Shown here one piece after another: positions 1-17,325 of a stretch of 64,000 nt of DNA (positions are counted from its first letter, which is position 1; every line of letters begins with the position of its first letter). A program made the position numbers and the translations under genes. The notes under the pieces were generated by a model. The model had not been told where the DNA came from. It saw only the letters and a program-made list of their open reading frames with translations, and ran no database searches. Source of the stretch: Halichondria panicea (lineage: Eukaryota; Porifera; Demospongiae; Suberitida; Halichondriidae); NCBI RefSeq assembly GCF_963675165.1, contig NC_087379.1, positions 5,225,442 through 5,289,441 on the forward strand, written 5' to 3'.

Positions 1-1690
1 TGCACTCTTCTCGTGTAGAGTTGATCCACCTATATAATTATGCACTCTTCTCGTGTAGAGTTGATCCCCTATATATGTACTCTTCTTGTGTAGAGTTGAT
101 CCCCTATATATGCACTTTTCTCGTGTAGAGTTGATCCCCTATATATGTACTCTTCTTGTGTAGAGTTGATCCCCTATATATGCACTCTTCTCGTGTAGCG
201 TTGATCCCCTATATATGCACTCTTCTTGTGTAGAGTTGATCCCCTATATATGCACTCTTCTCGTGTAGAGTTGATCCCCTATATATGCACTCTTCTCGTG
301 TAGAGTTGATCCCCTATATATGTACTCTTTTCGTGTAGAGTTGATCCCCTATATATGCACTCTTCTCGTGTAGAGTTGATCCCCTATATATGTACTCTTC
401 TCGTGTAGAGTTGATCCCCTATATATGCACTCTTCTTGTGTAGAGTTGATCACCTATATATGCACTCTTCTTGTGTAGAGTTGATCCCCTATATATATGC
501 ACTCTTCTCGTGTAGAGTTGATCCCCTATATATGTACTCTTCTCGTGTAGAGTTGATCCCCTATATATGTACGTACTCTTCTTGTGTAGAGTTGATCACC
601 TATATATGCACTCTTCTTGTGTAGAGTTAATCCCCTATATATGCACTCTTCTCGTGTAGAGTTAATCCCCTATATATGTACTCTTCTCGTGTAGAGTTGA
701 TCCCCTATATATGTACTCTTCTCGTGTAGAGTTGATCCCCTATATGTGCACTCTTCTCGTGTAGAGTTGATCCCCTATATATGCACTCTTCTTGTGTAGA
801 GTTGATCCCCTATATGTGCACTCTTCTCGTGTAGAGTTGATCCCCTATATATGCACTCTTCTTGTGTAGAGTTGATCCCCTATATGTGCACTCTTCTCGT
901 GTAGAGTTGATCCCCTATATATGTACTCTTCTCGTGTAGAGTTAATCCCCTATATAATTATGCACTCTTCTTGTGTAGAGTTGATCCACCTATATAATTA
1001 TGCACTCTTCTCGTGTAGAGTTGATCCCCTATATATGTACTCTTCTTGTGTAGAGTTGATCCCCTATATATGCACTTTTCTCGTGTAGAGTTGATCCCCT
1101 ATATATGTACTCTTCTTGTGTAGAGTTGATCCCCTATATATGCACTCTTCTCGTGTAGCGTTGATCCCCTATATATGCACTCTTCTTGTGTAGAGTTGAT
1201 CCCCTATATATGCACTCTTCTCGTGTAGAGTTGATCCCCTATATATGTACTCTTCTCGTGTAGAGTTGATCCCCTATATATGTACTCTTCTCGTGTAGAG
1301 TTGATCCCCTATATATGTACTCTTCTCGTGTAGAGTTGATCCACCTATATATGCACTCTTCTCGTGTAGAGTTGATCCCCTATATATGTACTCTTCTTCT
1401 TGTGTAGAGTTGATCCACCTATATATGCACTCTTCTCGTGTAGAGTTGATCACCTATATATATGTACTCTTCTCGTGTAGAGTTGATCCACCTATATAAT
1501 TATGCACTCTTCTCGTGTAGAGTTGATCCACCTATATATGTACTCTTCTCGTGTAGAATTGATCCCCTATATATGTCGTGTAGAGTTGATCCACCTATAT
1601 ATGCACTCTTCTTCTTGTGTAGAGTTGATCCCCTATATATGTACTCTTCTCTCATGTAGAGTTGATCCGCCTATATACACTTTTCTCTCA
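1..1690. repeat. 35-bp minisatellite upstream of a DR1 exon
   Basis: Roughly 48 head-to-tail units of about 35 bp (variants 32-42 bp). The core is a CT-rich run followed by TGTAGAGTTGATCC and an AT-rich tail (TATATA). Units vary at a few positions (cactcttctc/gtactcttct, ccccta/ccaccta). The array runs to the 5' edge of the window, so its true length is unknown. It ends directly at the DR1 exon starting at 1696. The last units (CTCTCATGTAGAG) are closest to the real intron-exon junction, which reads TCTCTCATGTAG|AGTTCATCC. ORFs that run through it are by-products of the repeat. Confidence 0.95.
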
Positions 1691-1695
1691 TGTAG

Positions 1696-4600
1696 AGTTC
1701 ATCCACCTGATAGCCAGTGAGGCCAGTGACATCTCTGAGAAACAAGCCAAGAAGGTCATCTCCCCTGAGCACGTTGTGGAGGCTCTGAGCACGTTGGGCT
1801 TTACTGAGTATGTGGTGGATGTCAAGGCCGTGCACAAAGAGTACAAAGAACAGGCCTCAGTAAGTGCAGTACACATAGTAATTATTAAGCATGGATTAGG
1901 TTTATAGCAAGAGTGCATGTACTCTTGGTTGTAGGTACTGTAATTTTAGTGCATCCATGTACACGCATGCAGCTACATATACGTATCTCAAACTCAAAAG
2001 CGAAACACCAAACATGTGCCATAGTTTATTTTATAATAGTGGCTTTGAGCCTGACAATGCAGCACGTGTAAAAGACCTCTCCTTGAGAGCTACATTCGAA
2101 ATTGGAATGAGGGGCACTTATATACATGTATGGATCACTTTCTACAGACATGTATAATTATCCATTCGTTAGTAATAGCTAATGTGAAACCTATTAATAA
2201 TGTTTGCATAATAATGTACCTAGCTGATTTTGCAATGTGTGTGTGTGCAATTCTTGATCGGTTCGCATCAGGTTTCTGTGTACACTACACATGTAGCTTG
2301 TACGTACTTACGTGAAACTGTTATAGTCTGACCCCATTAGTTTAAGAATTTATTACTGGCTTACAAACCTCCGCCAATATTTATAAACGTACGTACATGA
2401 TATAACAATATTAACGTATACTCGTTGCTCAAACTGTTTGTGAGTACAGGAATGTGTGCGTTCGTGTTACAACAGGGGACTCCCCCTACATATGCTCTGC
2501 AGGTGGTCGGTAGTTAATAGCGTCTTATAAACAACGCTTTCGCATTAAATTACGGGGTTTTCCCCATGTACAGTAGTTGCAGTGAATATCAACACATGAT
2601 TTTCCCTTGAGCTCTACTATTTTCAGCGTATCGCATACCTGAGTTTTCCCTGTTTTCTACCTATCTCCCTAGTATCTTATCAGATTACTCGAGTGTGGAA
2701 ATTTAATATGCTACCCAAGGTCATAGTTTAACTATCTGGGTGTGATACAGAATTTTGAAGTAGAGGGGAGAAATAAGAAAAGTAACCAGAAAATGTAGCT
2801 AAAAAAAGATCAACTTTTATTTCAATACCCAGCTATGGACAAACACTCAGTCATACAACTAGCACTTGAATGCAAATTTTAGGGAGGGGGGTTATCCCCC
2901 TTTCCCGTGTATGGTACCCTGATTCCGCCTTTTAAAACTTGATTTGCAGGTGGTCAATGCTCAAAAAAAAAAATGGTTGATTGTATTGATGACAGGGTTT
3001 TCCTCCTCTCAGAAACACCGTCGTCGAGGACGAAGTAAATTGGACAAACTGGGTATCCCGGAGGAGGAGTTGCATCGTCAGCAGCAACAGCTGTTCGAAG
3101 AAGCCAGACAACAACAGATGGAAGTGAGTTTGTACATATGTAATAGAAACTGTCTGGTTTTGCTGCTGATTGACCGTGACGTACGTAAATTGATAATTGA
3201 TTCTTGGTAGGTCACAGTTTCTTCTGATTTCCATGAGGTAATTAAAGCATATTTCCTAGTAGGAAATGTCACTGTTTAAGTACAATAAGTGTTATAACCA
3301 ACGTGTTGTGTGGGTGTTCCTATTGTATGTGTACATTATACTGCGCTTTTTGTAGTTTGATAGTCTCTTACTAATAGTCATTTACTACGATGGCTGTTTA
3401 ATGCCAACAATGCAGTGTTGAAAGGAACGTCATCCTTGTATTGTGTGCACTCTGAAGCTACGTGTATGTACACTACCAATAGCCGATAATTATTGTGTAT
3501 CTTGTTACCTGTGTTTTTGAATCGACCAAATTCCTTTCCTTTCCTTGATTTATTGCCCATGGCCGAAAGCCCTACTTAGGAGGTTTTCTTGATAATCAAT
3601 CTACCATGCAATAGGGAGAGTACCTATACGGTAAACCACTTCCTAAGAACATTATTTAGACTATTATCATTGCACAATGTGTGTGTGTGTACTCTACACT
3701 GTGTTTCAGTATGGTGGCTCGATCACAACGTTACGTGTACAATTTTATAGTGGGGTTTCCCCCATAGCTGTGGTCTTCCAATTAGCAACATGTGAATTCT
3801 CTTGCAAGCCTGTTTATTGTCTACTGCACCATACACGATAACACGGTACTCTGTCTTTGCAATACTGTACTTCCATACATGTAGTACATCAGGAGTACTC
3901 CTGAGTACATGTACATGTATGTCATTGTGCCATTAGCAGTATATATATATATACTTTCATCTTGCACTCCATGGGGGTTGTGTGTTCCCTCTAGTCGGAG
4001 ATGTTGGAGCAGCAGAGACTACAGCAGACTGGGCTACCCTCACCGGCCAGCTCGGGAAACAGCATGGGTGGTCAGTCACTTGACAGTCGTGTGACAGTCA
4101 CACCCTCCCCTCAACCACCGAGTGTTATTGCTCCTGTTTCAGTTGACCCACAACCTGCTACATTAAGGGTACGACAAACATCTTGTATAGTCATGCAAGG
4201 TCCATCAGTCTAAGAGCTGCATGCATTAAATGTATTGTCTACTGTCCTTTCATTATTATTATTTATAGATCTGACCCATATTTAATATACTGACCGCTGA
4301 TACCCTATGCTCTGTTTAGGCTCCTAGTGAGTCATGCAAGGGTCATTAGTCTAAGAGCTGCATGCATTGTCTACTGCCCCTTCATATTTATAGATGTGAC
4401 CCATATTTAGTATACTGACCGCTGATACCCTATGCTCTGCTTAGGCTCCTAGTGAGTCATGCAAGGGTCATTAGTCTAAGAGCTGCATGCATTGTCTACT
4501 GCCCCTTCATATTTATAGATGTGACCCATATTTAGTATACTGACCGCTGATACCCTATGCCCTGCTTAGGCTCCTAGTGTGTCCACGGGGGGAATGTCCC

Positions 4601-5052
4601 TCCTCCCTCAGGGCTCAGCCATCACTGTGGCCAGTCTCCAGGCTACCTCTCACCTTATTCAACAGGCACTGGCAATGGCCTCTGCTCAAATGGCCACAGG
4701 GCAACTGTTGCATGTAAGACTAGACTTGTATTACCTCCGTGTTTACATTACACATTTTTGAAGAGCCTTAGGCTTTGTCATTGCTTGGTTTTATTGAAAT
4801 TGGCACCACCCTCATACCTTTTTGGTGCTTTTTAATTGTACAAGTATGCACCCTCTATGTATGCGCATGCTGCTTCTTTCCACTATACAGCAAGGACTGG
4901 CGATCCCCCCTCAATTGGCCCCACCCACTGGTGCTACCCTCCCCATTCTTCTGCCTAAACCCCCGCAGCTCCTCACCACGCCTGATCGCACCCTTCCACC
5001 CACCCCACTACAAGACACTAAAACTGAGCTTAAAAAACCACCAGATAATTAG
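1696..5052 (+). CDS. DR1: DR1 / NC2-beta, TBP-binding transcription repressor (3' part)
   Basis: Exons 1696-1859, 3013-3123, 3995-4168, 4570-4713 and 4891-5052 (stop TAG); all internal phases are 0 after the first codon, which is split. NC2-beta pairs with NC2-alpha (DRAP1) through a histone fold and blocks TFIIA/TFIIB access to TBP in the nucleus. The first exon gives the second half of the histone fold (EFIHLIASEA then KKVISPEHVVEALSTLGF), matching vertebrate EFIHLISSEA and KKTISPEHVIQALESLGF. The second exon gives the GIPEEEL...QQQQLFEEARQQQ block. The C-terminus is long and Pro/Gln/Ser-rich where the vertebrate tail is Gln/Ala-rich. The exon(s) for the start of the fold lie left of the window. 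Two introns carry tandem repeats that include their acceptor sites. Identification is firm; the tail exons rest on splice sites and open frame. Confidence 0.92.
4189..4569 (+). repeat. 125-bp tandem repeat carrying a 3' splice site in DR1
   Basis: Three copies, at about 4189-4319 (diverged, 131 bp), 4320-4444 and 4445-4569. The last two are exactly 125 bp apart and nearly identical. Each unit ends in TGCTCTG(C/T)TTAG followed by GCTCCTAGTG, the same sequence as the true acceptor of the exon at 4570. Use of an upstream acceptor would add a short reading frame that meets TAA after about nine codons. Confidence 0.9.
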
Positions 5053-5342
5053 TGTTGAGATTGTACATGCATGTTATGGCCATTCATTAATTGAAATTAT
5101 CTTATTGTTGTATATATCATTGATCTAACAAAAAAAAATGGAATGTGTGTCTTCGCCGAACAAAACGTCGTATATAAATTATTAATTAAATAATTAGCTA
5201 GTGTTAATTAGGGGGAAGTGTTGTCAGCTATGGTATATGTTATAAGGAAATTAAAGTGATATACTCATATAATCTCTGGAAGTGATATGGAAAAAACTGA
5301 TGCTATATAATAAAAACAGAACATGACCTTGTGCATTCAGAT
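5053..5342. other. Tail-to-tail 3' regions of DR1 and the C1q/TNF-like gene
   Basis: 290 bp between two converging stop codons. AT-rich with an A-run at about 5130 and an AATAAAAA-like stretch near 5309. No coding signal was seen. Confidence 0.5.
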
Positions 5343-6407
5343 CTAGAGCTTGTGCACTGAAAATGATGAGCGATTCGAAACAATCATGGGAGAGTCACTT
5401 TTGTTCGATATCTTGACTGTAACTTTCTGGTTGGTTTTCAGCTGTAGATTTCCAACCACAGCGAGGGTTGTTTGAGAGCCCATTAACACACCAGTTGTAA
5501 TTAATGCCCTGTAGACGTTGATAAGTAAATGTCAAACTTTCACGAGTTTACCGCAAAATTATGGCTTATATACAACACAATTAATACATGATATGCAATT
5601 ATACACACACTGTGACACTTACTCGTTGCAACTGTCGGAAGATGCATCGATACACACAGCCACACTGACTTCCTGCAGCTGGCTAGCTGATTCCCGCCTT
5701 CGTCTCTCAGTTCCAGCCTCAGGCTCTGGGGTTTTTGTTGTCGCCTGGACACTAGATGCTGTCGGTGTTGTCGGCTGGATAGTCGGTGGTTTCAGCTGGA
5801 CACTAGCTGTGATGAGAAACACTCCTCCTTCCCTTGCAGTGAACCTCCCGTTGATGGGGTCCAAGTCCTTGACATTGCCAAGGTAGTGTCCTGGCTCCAA
5901 GCCCTTTGTTTCACTCTGAAGTTTACAATAGTGAGGAATCTAACAAGTGTAATCAACAAAGAATACAAACATGTACAGTGTCATGTAACGAACTCGATGC
6001 TATAGTATAACACTGCACTAAAATATATATACACAATGATATGATTCCCCATTACTTACATCTTGGGGACTTTTTAAGTCCTGCAGCTGAGTCTGAGAGT
6101 TGGGAGAGAGTAGGATGTCGATATTCATGGAGAGATGGAAACTGTCGTTTCTGAGAGGGAGCTCAACAAGCTCTGGTTTAGTAGTCATCTCAGAAGGAGG
6201 CTGCAATGAAATAAGAATATAGATGTAATAGCAACAGATTAGCTGGACAATCATTTATTTGGAGATGGTTACATTGAAGGTATAGATAGTTTGTATTCTG
6301 CAACTCACTGGGGGGAATGGAGGGAATGGAGGGAATGGAAAGCTTGCAGCTACTTTCCAGCAAAGAACCACAATGAAGGAGACATGGAAGATATGTGAAG
6401 TTGCCAT
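5343..6407 (-). CDS. Secreted C1q/TNF-like domain protein
   Basis: Four exons (minus strand): 6407-6309, 6200-6060, 5915-5623, 5508-5343; 232 residues. The first exon encodes a typical signal peptide (MATSHIFHVSFIVVLCWKVA) followed by an F/P repeat (FPFPPFPPFPP). Exon 3 has the beta-strand pattern NGRFTAREGGVFLITASVQL of C1q/TNF domains. Exon 4 has LAVVGNLQLKTNQKVTVKIS and ends SSFSVHKL, like the last strands of the fold. Between them, at about residues 117-155, lies a Pro/Thr-rich insert containing RRRR, a possible furin-type site. There is no collagen stretch. Likely an extracellular, probably trimeric ligand or lectin-like protein; the exact family (C1q or TNF) cannot be settled from sequence alone. 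The start is set by the signal peptide and a TATA box about 85 bp upstream. Confidence 0.72.
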
Positions 6408-6490
6408 TTTTGATGATTAGATTTCTCGTGTTTTTTCAGTTTCTTCAGTTTCTGACTTGTGCCTTTCTGCAATGAGCTGCAGAGTGCTCT

Positions 6491-6498
6491 CTTTTATA
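6491..6498 (-). promoter_or_regulatory. TATA box of the C1q/TNF-like gene
   Basis: On the minus strand GTATAAAAGAG lies about 85 bp before the start codon at 6407, a normal distance for a TATA-directed start with a short 5' UTR. Most other genes here show no such box. Confidence 0.6.
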
Positions 6499-9400
6499 CT
6501 CTCACGTTGCATTCCAGCGCTGTGGTCAACGAGCTGTGACTGCAACTCGATATACCTCAAATAGAACACTCCATACTGTAAACATTCCATCAATTGTATT
6601 CACTGCTACGGACAATACCCTATTTGATATCTATTTCTGCACACTCCAATAACTGAGCCAGTATTTGGCATTTACTGCATCCTTTAGTCTCACCTACTTC
6701 CCGGGTGGCAATCCCCATGACCGCATTCCAGTCTTAGACAAGCTCATAGCATGAATATCGTTAGGAGATTCCACTAGCTGTGGGTCTATAAATACGGAAA
6801 CAAGCAGGGAATTATGCCCTTGACAGACGGCTTATGCAAGTTTCTGGGCTAATTGAGTATTTATTGCTCCACATGCAGAGATAAATAAACAATCTGCAGT
6901 TTAGAGATTCACAGCTTCAGCCAATGAACTGCATGGCCAAGCATGAACGTATTAAATTGATGATGCAACTAAAATTAATTACATGGACTGCAAGAAATTA
7001 ATTGCACCAGCAAGATGCATATGGCATGCACATTTTTCACTAAAGTGGGGGAAAAATGTGGGTTCCGAATTGAGGGTGATTACAAATACGAAGCTGATTA
7101 ACAATTAGGTGCAGGTAAGAAATTTACTTGCTCCAAGCGATGACGGAACACTTCAAGCAAGTAAAAAATCATCCGTTATAACCCCCACTAACCCGCACTA
7201 AAATAACCCTGCGTCAAGCCTTAATTAATAGTGCAAGCAAACATAATTATCACAAATGCATGGTCAATGATTGAGCACCTAGGCAACTGAGAAAATAGTG
7301 TAGGTGTTGTAACAACTATTACTCTGTTTTAAGATGCAAGCACATCTGAGCTAATAGTTTATTTTACGGTAGACAGTTACCCAATCCAAACTTTGAAACT
7401 CTATCCCTTCCCAATTAAGTGGAGATAAAGAGATTACAATGGCCGATTAAGCAAGTCAAAACAGAGACATTTAACAAGAGCAACTGAGACTAATTGCTTG
7501 TGGGACAGACAGTCAGTCAAGTAGTACTCATGTTACAAAATAAGGGCAGGAGTGTGTGCGTACTACGGAAAGGGGGGGGAGTGTCATAATTATCGTTAAC
7601 CGAATTAGACCAATTGTGCATGATGGGAATAACGACATCTTCAGTCAACTGATTCCCCCTCACGTATCATAAGGGAGTGTGTGTGCGTCCTACGGGCGGG
7701 AGAATGATATGTCCTTAACACCTTCCCTTTTGAGGCCTTCTTGTTGAGAATGCGTGGAGCTAATCCAGCTGCACAACGAGGGGTGACATGCAGAAGGTAG
7801 TCAAGGATGTAATTACAAGCGTTTGTAATAACATTATTAACCGTTAGCTACTGAAACGTGAAAGTGAATTTTGCACAAGACAATTTTTATGACGTCACAT
7901 TTCTACATTAATACAGTGTAAGAGTATAATTATAGCCACCAACAATTCTTCTTCAGCTTATGGCAAAGAGATAAGTGCATTTGTGGTTTTTAGCACACAG
8001 ACAATATTTATATTAATTGTCATTAGTGAAAACCACAGACCAGCAACATGCATGTGCAATACAAGCAAGTTAGTACAATGTATGACTCTATACAGTTTTA
8101 TGAATTTAATAGGAACATTCTGTCACTGGATATTTCATGACGTGTGGGTGGGTTACTAAATAATAGTTAGACACTGTTTTGGAGGTGATTATGGGATTTA
8201 GAAGCCCAAAGGCACTGATTTAGTATCCCGAGCGTAGCGAGGGTACTAAAGTGGCTGAGGGCTTCTAAATCACATGGATACCGACAAAACAGTGTCTAAC
8301 TCATTTAGATACTAGTGCGCATGCGCAAACTGCTTGACTACAATACAATTACTTGACAACGGAATACTAGGTATACTAAGTAAATTTGCAGGTATACTAA
8401 GTCCCATAGTATACCTGCTCTGAGGCACTTTTCCCATGTACTTCCCATGTAGATCTTATCAACTAGTGTCTAAGAATTGTTAACATGGGCAGTAATGGGC
8501 TATGGTGGAAGTATTGTAATTATTATACCATAATTTTATGATGTACAGTGGAGACATTTTTAAACACTGAGTTTAGCTGGTAATGGAGCTAAAATTACAA
8601 GCTTGAATAGTCAACACCTCTACGTATGTCACAGAGCAAGAAGGGACATAATTATATTGAAGAGGATCCTCTCACACAATAATGTAGGTAGCATGAAATT
8701 ACAATCGTGTGTCACGCACTACGGTTACTTAACCAGTTATTAATCTGCTATAATTCTAGACTAGCCGACACACTTCTGTGAAATGCAACCCAACAATAGC
8801 CACAATTTAATTAATTAAGTGCGGTCAAGCCTACACATTTGCAGCAAGTCACTTGAGAAGGATAAAATTCATTGAGTCAGTGGCTCAGAGTTGGGTCAAC
8901 TTTCTTCAGACGAGCAGGTGCATGCATGGAGGATACGGTGTGAGCATACCTCAATAGCCTACACACTTCTCAAAGGAATATTATGCAACACACATACATT
9001 GTACAGTAATATATGTGCACGATGTTTACAGGCATTTGTAGTCCATGAAAAGGATTGGTTTCCGTCTATTCATTCAAGCATTTCAATGCCTTCAGTGTCT
9101 GCGTAGGAATGGTCAGTCTTGCGGGAGTTTTGTGACCTTATGGGAACATTCACATATATGGAGGAAACATACGTAGTGCATATCTGAGCTATATATCATA
9201 TCTAGGGAAATTACAGTTGGGGTGAGTGAAATGTGCGACTATAATTATTTGTGGTTAATTACGTGATAACCTAAATAGTGATATCAGTAGGTAGGTATGC
9301 AAGTTGACTATTGGCCAATTTAGTGGGAAACAGATATCAAGTGCATGAACAATTCAACTGAATTGATATTCAATTTCATTAATGCATTACACACAGGAAT

Positions 9401-10914
9401 AACTACAGGAATAACTATGAACTGAAACCGATACAATATTGCAACTTCAACAAATTGTCGTTCCCACGAGTCATAGCAACCAGACAACCATTTTAATGAT
9501 TACATGTAGGAGACATTGAACAAGTATCAAGTAAACACACCTTAGTTCTTAACATGGACACACTTACTCAAATGTTTTTCTAACTCCAACAAAGATGGAA
9601 ATAGAGAGACTGCTATAATGATATTCATCGGGTGGGATAACGCTGGGCCATGTTCATAAGGAAGAGACGGATGTTGACTGTTGAAACTCAAGCCTTAAAT
9701 GAACGGCTCTCTCTAGCAACAGAATATAGTCATTACTGTGAGTAACTGGAGACAATGTGCCCACCCAAGCGACCACTCACACGATGTCATCAAAAGCGGT
9801 AAATTGCATATCTGTAAGTGTGAACACAGCGCTCAGATCTATCCCATAACTCACTCAGGGTTGCCTTGGATACTGTTACAGCTGTACACAAGCTCCATAA
9901 GTTATTCTATAATTAAATCATTCAGGGAAAACCACAGGCTAGCCAAGAAACTACCACAGGTAGTTTACCGAAGGAAGTCTGAGAAACAACCACAGGTAGT
10001 TATATTGACGGAAGTCGATCAGGGTTAGTTCTGAACATACACTTCACAACACTGTAAAAATGTTAACTGCACAATTGACGTTGTTACATTGTTTTCATAA
10101 GCTGTACTGTGTGTACAATACATGGGATGGCTTGTTGCAACACAGGTGTAGGACACTTCACATGCAGTAAAGCTACCTCTACAAATAACATTTCTAATAA
10201 AATATTATATACAGACCTATAAGTCACACTTGACCTGCAGGCTCGTTATGGTGGCTATTAATTAAACAAAGAGTCCGTGAGTTCATACGGAGCTCAAAGT
10301 ACGTGCTCAGGGAATCGATTTACATATTTCGTTGCCGACGTGTTGCATTAGCATAGTGATAACAATTAAACAAGTTTTGTACAGGGATCCAAACAAGGCG
10401 GGTCTATAGAGGAAGGGGAGACTAACAAACTGTGTAGGATACCAATAACACCCGCCTACGAATCCATTCATTAAATTAGTACTGCTTAGGGAAAGTTTAT
10501 GGTTTAGTAATTCACAATTATCGGCATCATACAAAAACAGGAAAAGTTAATTACGATTACGACTACGAGACTACGACTACGACATTGCAATTCCACTAAT
10601 GTGCCAATCTAATTCATGCTGTCTTTGAAGTCTGCACAACGTTTTTGGCATGTAAACAAATCAAAGATCGACTCAGCACAAAATAGAGACTTGGAATTCA
10701 TAGATCTAGCTAAAAGCAATAAAACATACATTCATGATTCTAGATACAGCATGCCTCAGTGCTATCCCAGTGTCACTTACAGCCTAAAGGGTTACATAAT
10801 AATTAAATAATAATCTATTTACATGGAAAGAAATAAACCATAATATCTCATTTTATGTACTCTGCTTTCAAAAACATTGCCTAGCAACTAAATAACCACG
10901 GTTATTGTTATTAA
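6499..10914. other. Gene-poor intergenic stretch
   Basis: 4.4 kb, AT-rich, between the C1q/TNF-like promoter and the AP2M1 stop. No exon with recognisable protein similarity was seen on either strand. An ORF of 96 codons at 9738-10028 does not start with ATG and has no splice or similarity support. Contents noted: a hairpin element at 8153-8312, a short CTACGA-type repeat at 10552-10582, and a G-run at 7571-7579. Confidence 0.5.
8153..8312. repeat. Inverted-repeat element (MITE-like)
   Basis: The left arm TTAGACACTGTTTT and the following block ending in TTTAGAAGCCC recur in reverse complement at 8258-8305. The arms are about 60 bp and the centre contains CGAGCGTAGCGAGGG. No coding capacity. 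A small non-autonomous DNA element is the simplest reading. Confidence 0.65.
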
Positions 10915-16944
<6,030 letters not shown>

Positions 16945-17325
16945 GACCACACACAGGCTCGCTAGAGTCTAGAGTAGAGGAGGGGGAGATTTGAAGAGAA
17001 AAAAGGTGTATGACGAAGGCTGAACTTTAATGTAGTACCCACTCCTGCTACCGCTGAAACTCCCATTTATGGACTCTCTAATACCATGCACCATGTTATT
17101 ACATTATTTTAGTGCATACATTGTGCTTATTTACTTACCTAAACCCCAATGAAGTGAACTTGAAAGCTCTGTTGTGCTTGTTTAATATTAACAGTCTCCA
17201 CCCAGAGTATAGCACATGACAATCATGTGCGCATGCCTTCATGAAGTTGCGCATGCGCATATCATAGGTTATAACTATGCAACACAGAACATCAGCATTC
17301 AAGGCAATTTACATACACAACTATT

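Noticed and set aside
1..1690. CRISPR-like array of 35-bp repeats
   Set aside because: Units are contiguous without unique spacers, and the context is an animal intron; it is a minisatellite.
4775..5128. 117-codon plus-strand ORF overlapping the last DR1 exon
   Set aside because: It covers an intron and a different frame of the exon; DR1 phase is consistent in the annotated frame.
5619..5900. End of the C1q/TNF-like protein at 5619
   Set aside because: The frame stop follows a perfect GTAAGT donor at 5622; a further exon (5508-5343) completes the domain.
9738..10028. 96-codon plus-strand ORF
   Set aside because: Begins at TTG, has no similarity, no splice context and ordinary intergenic composition.
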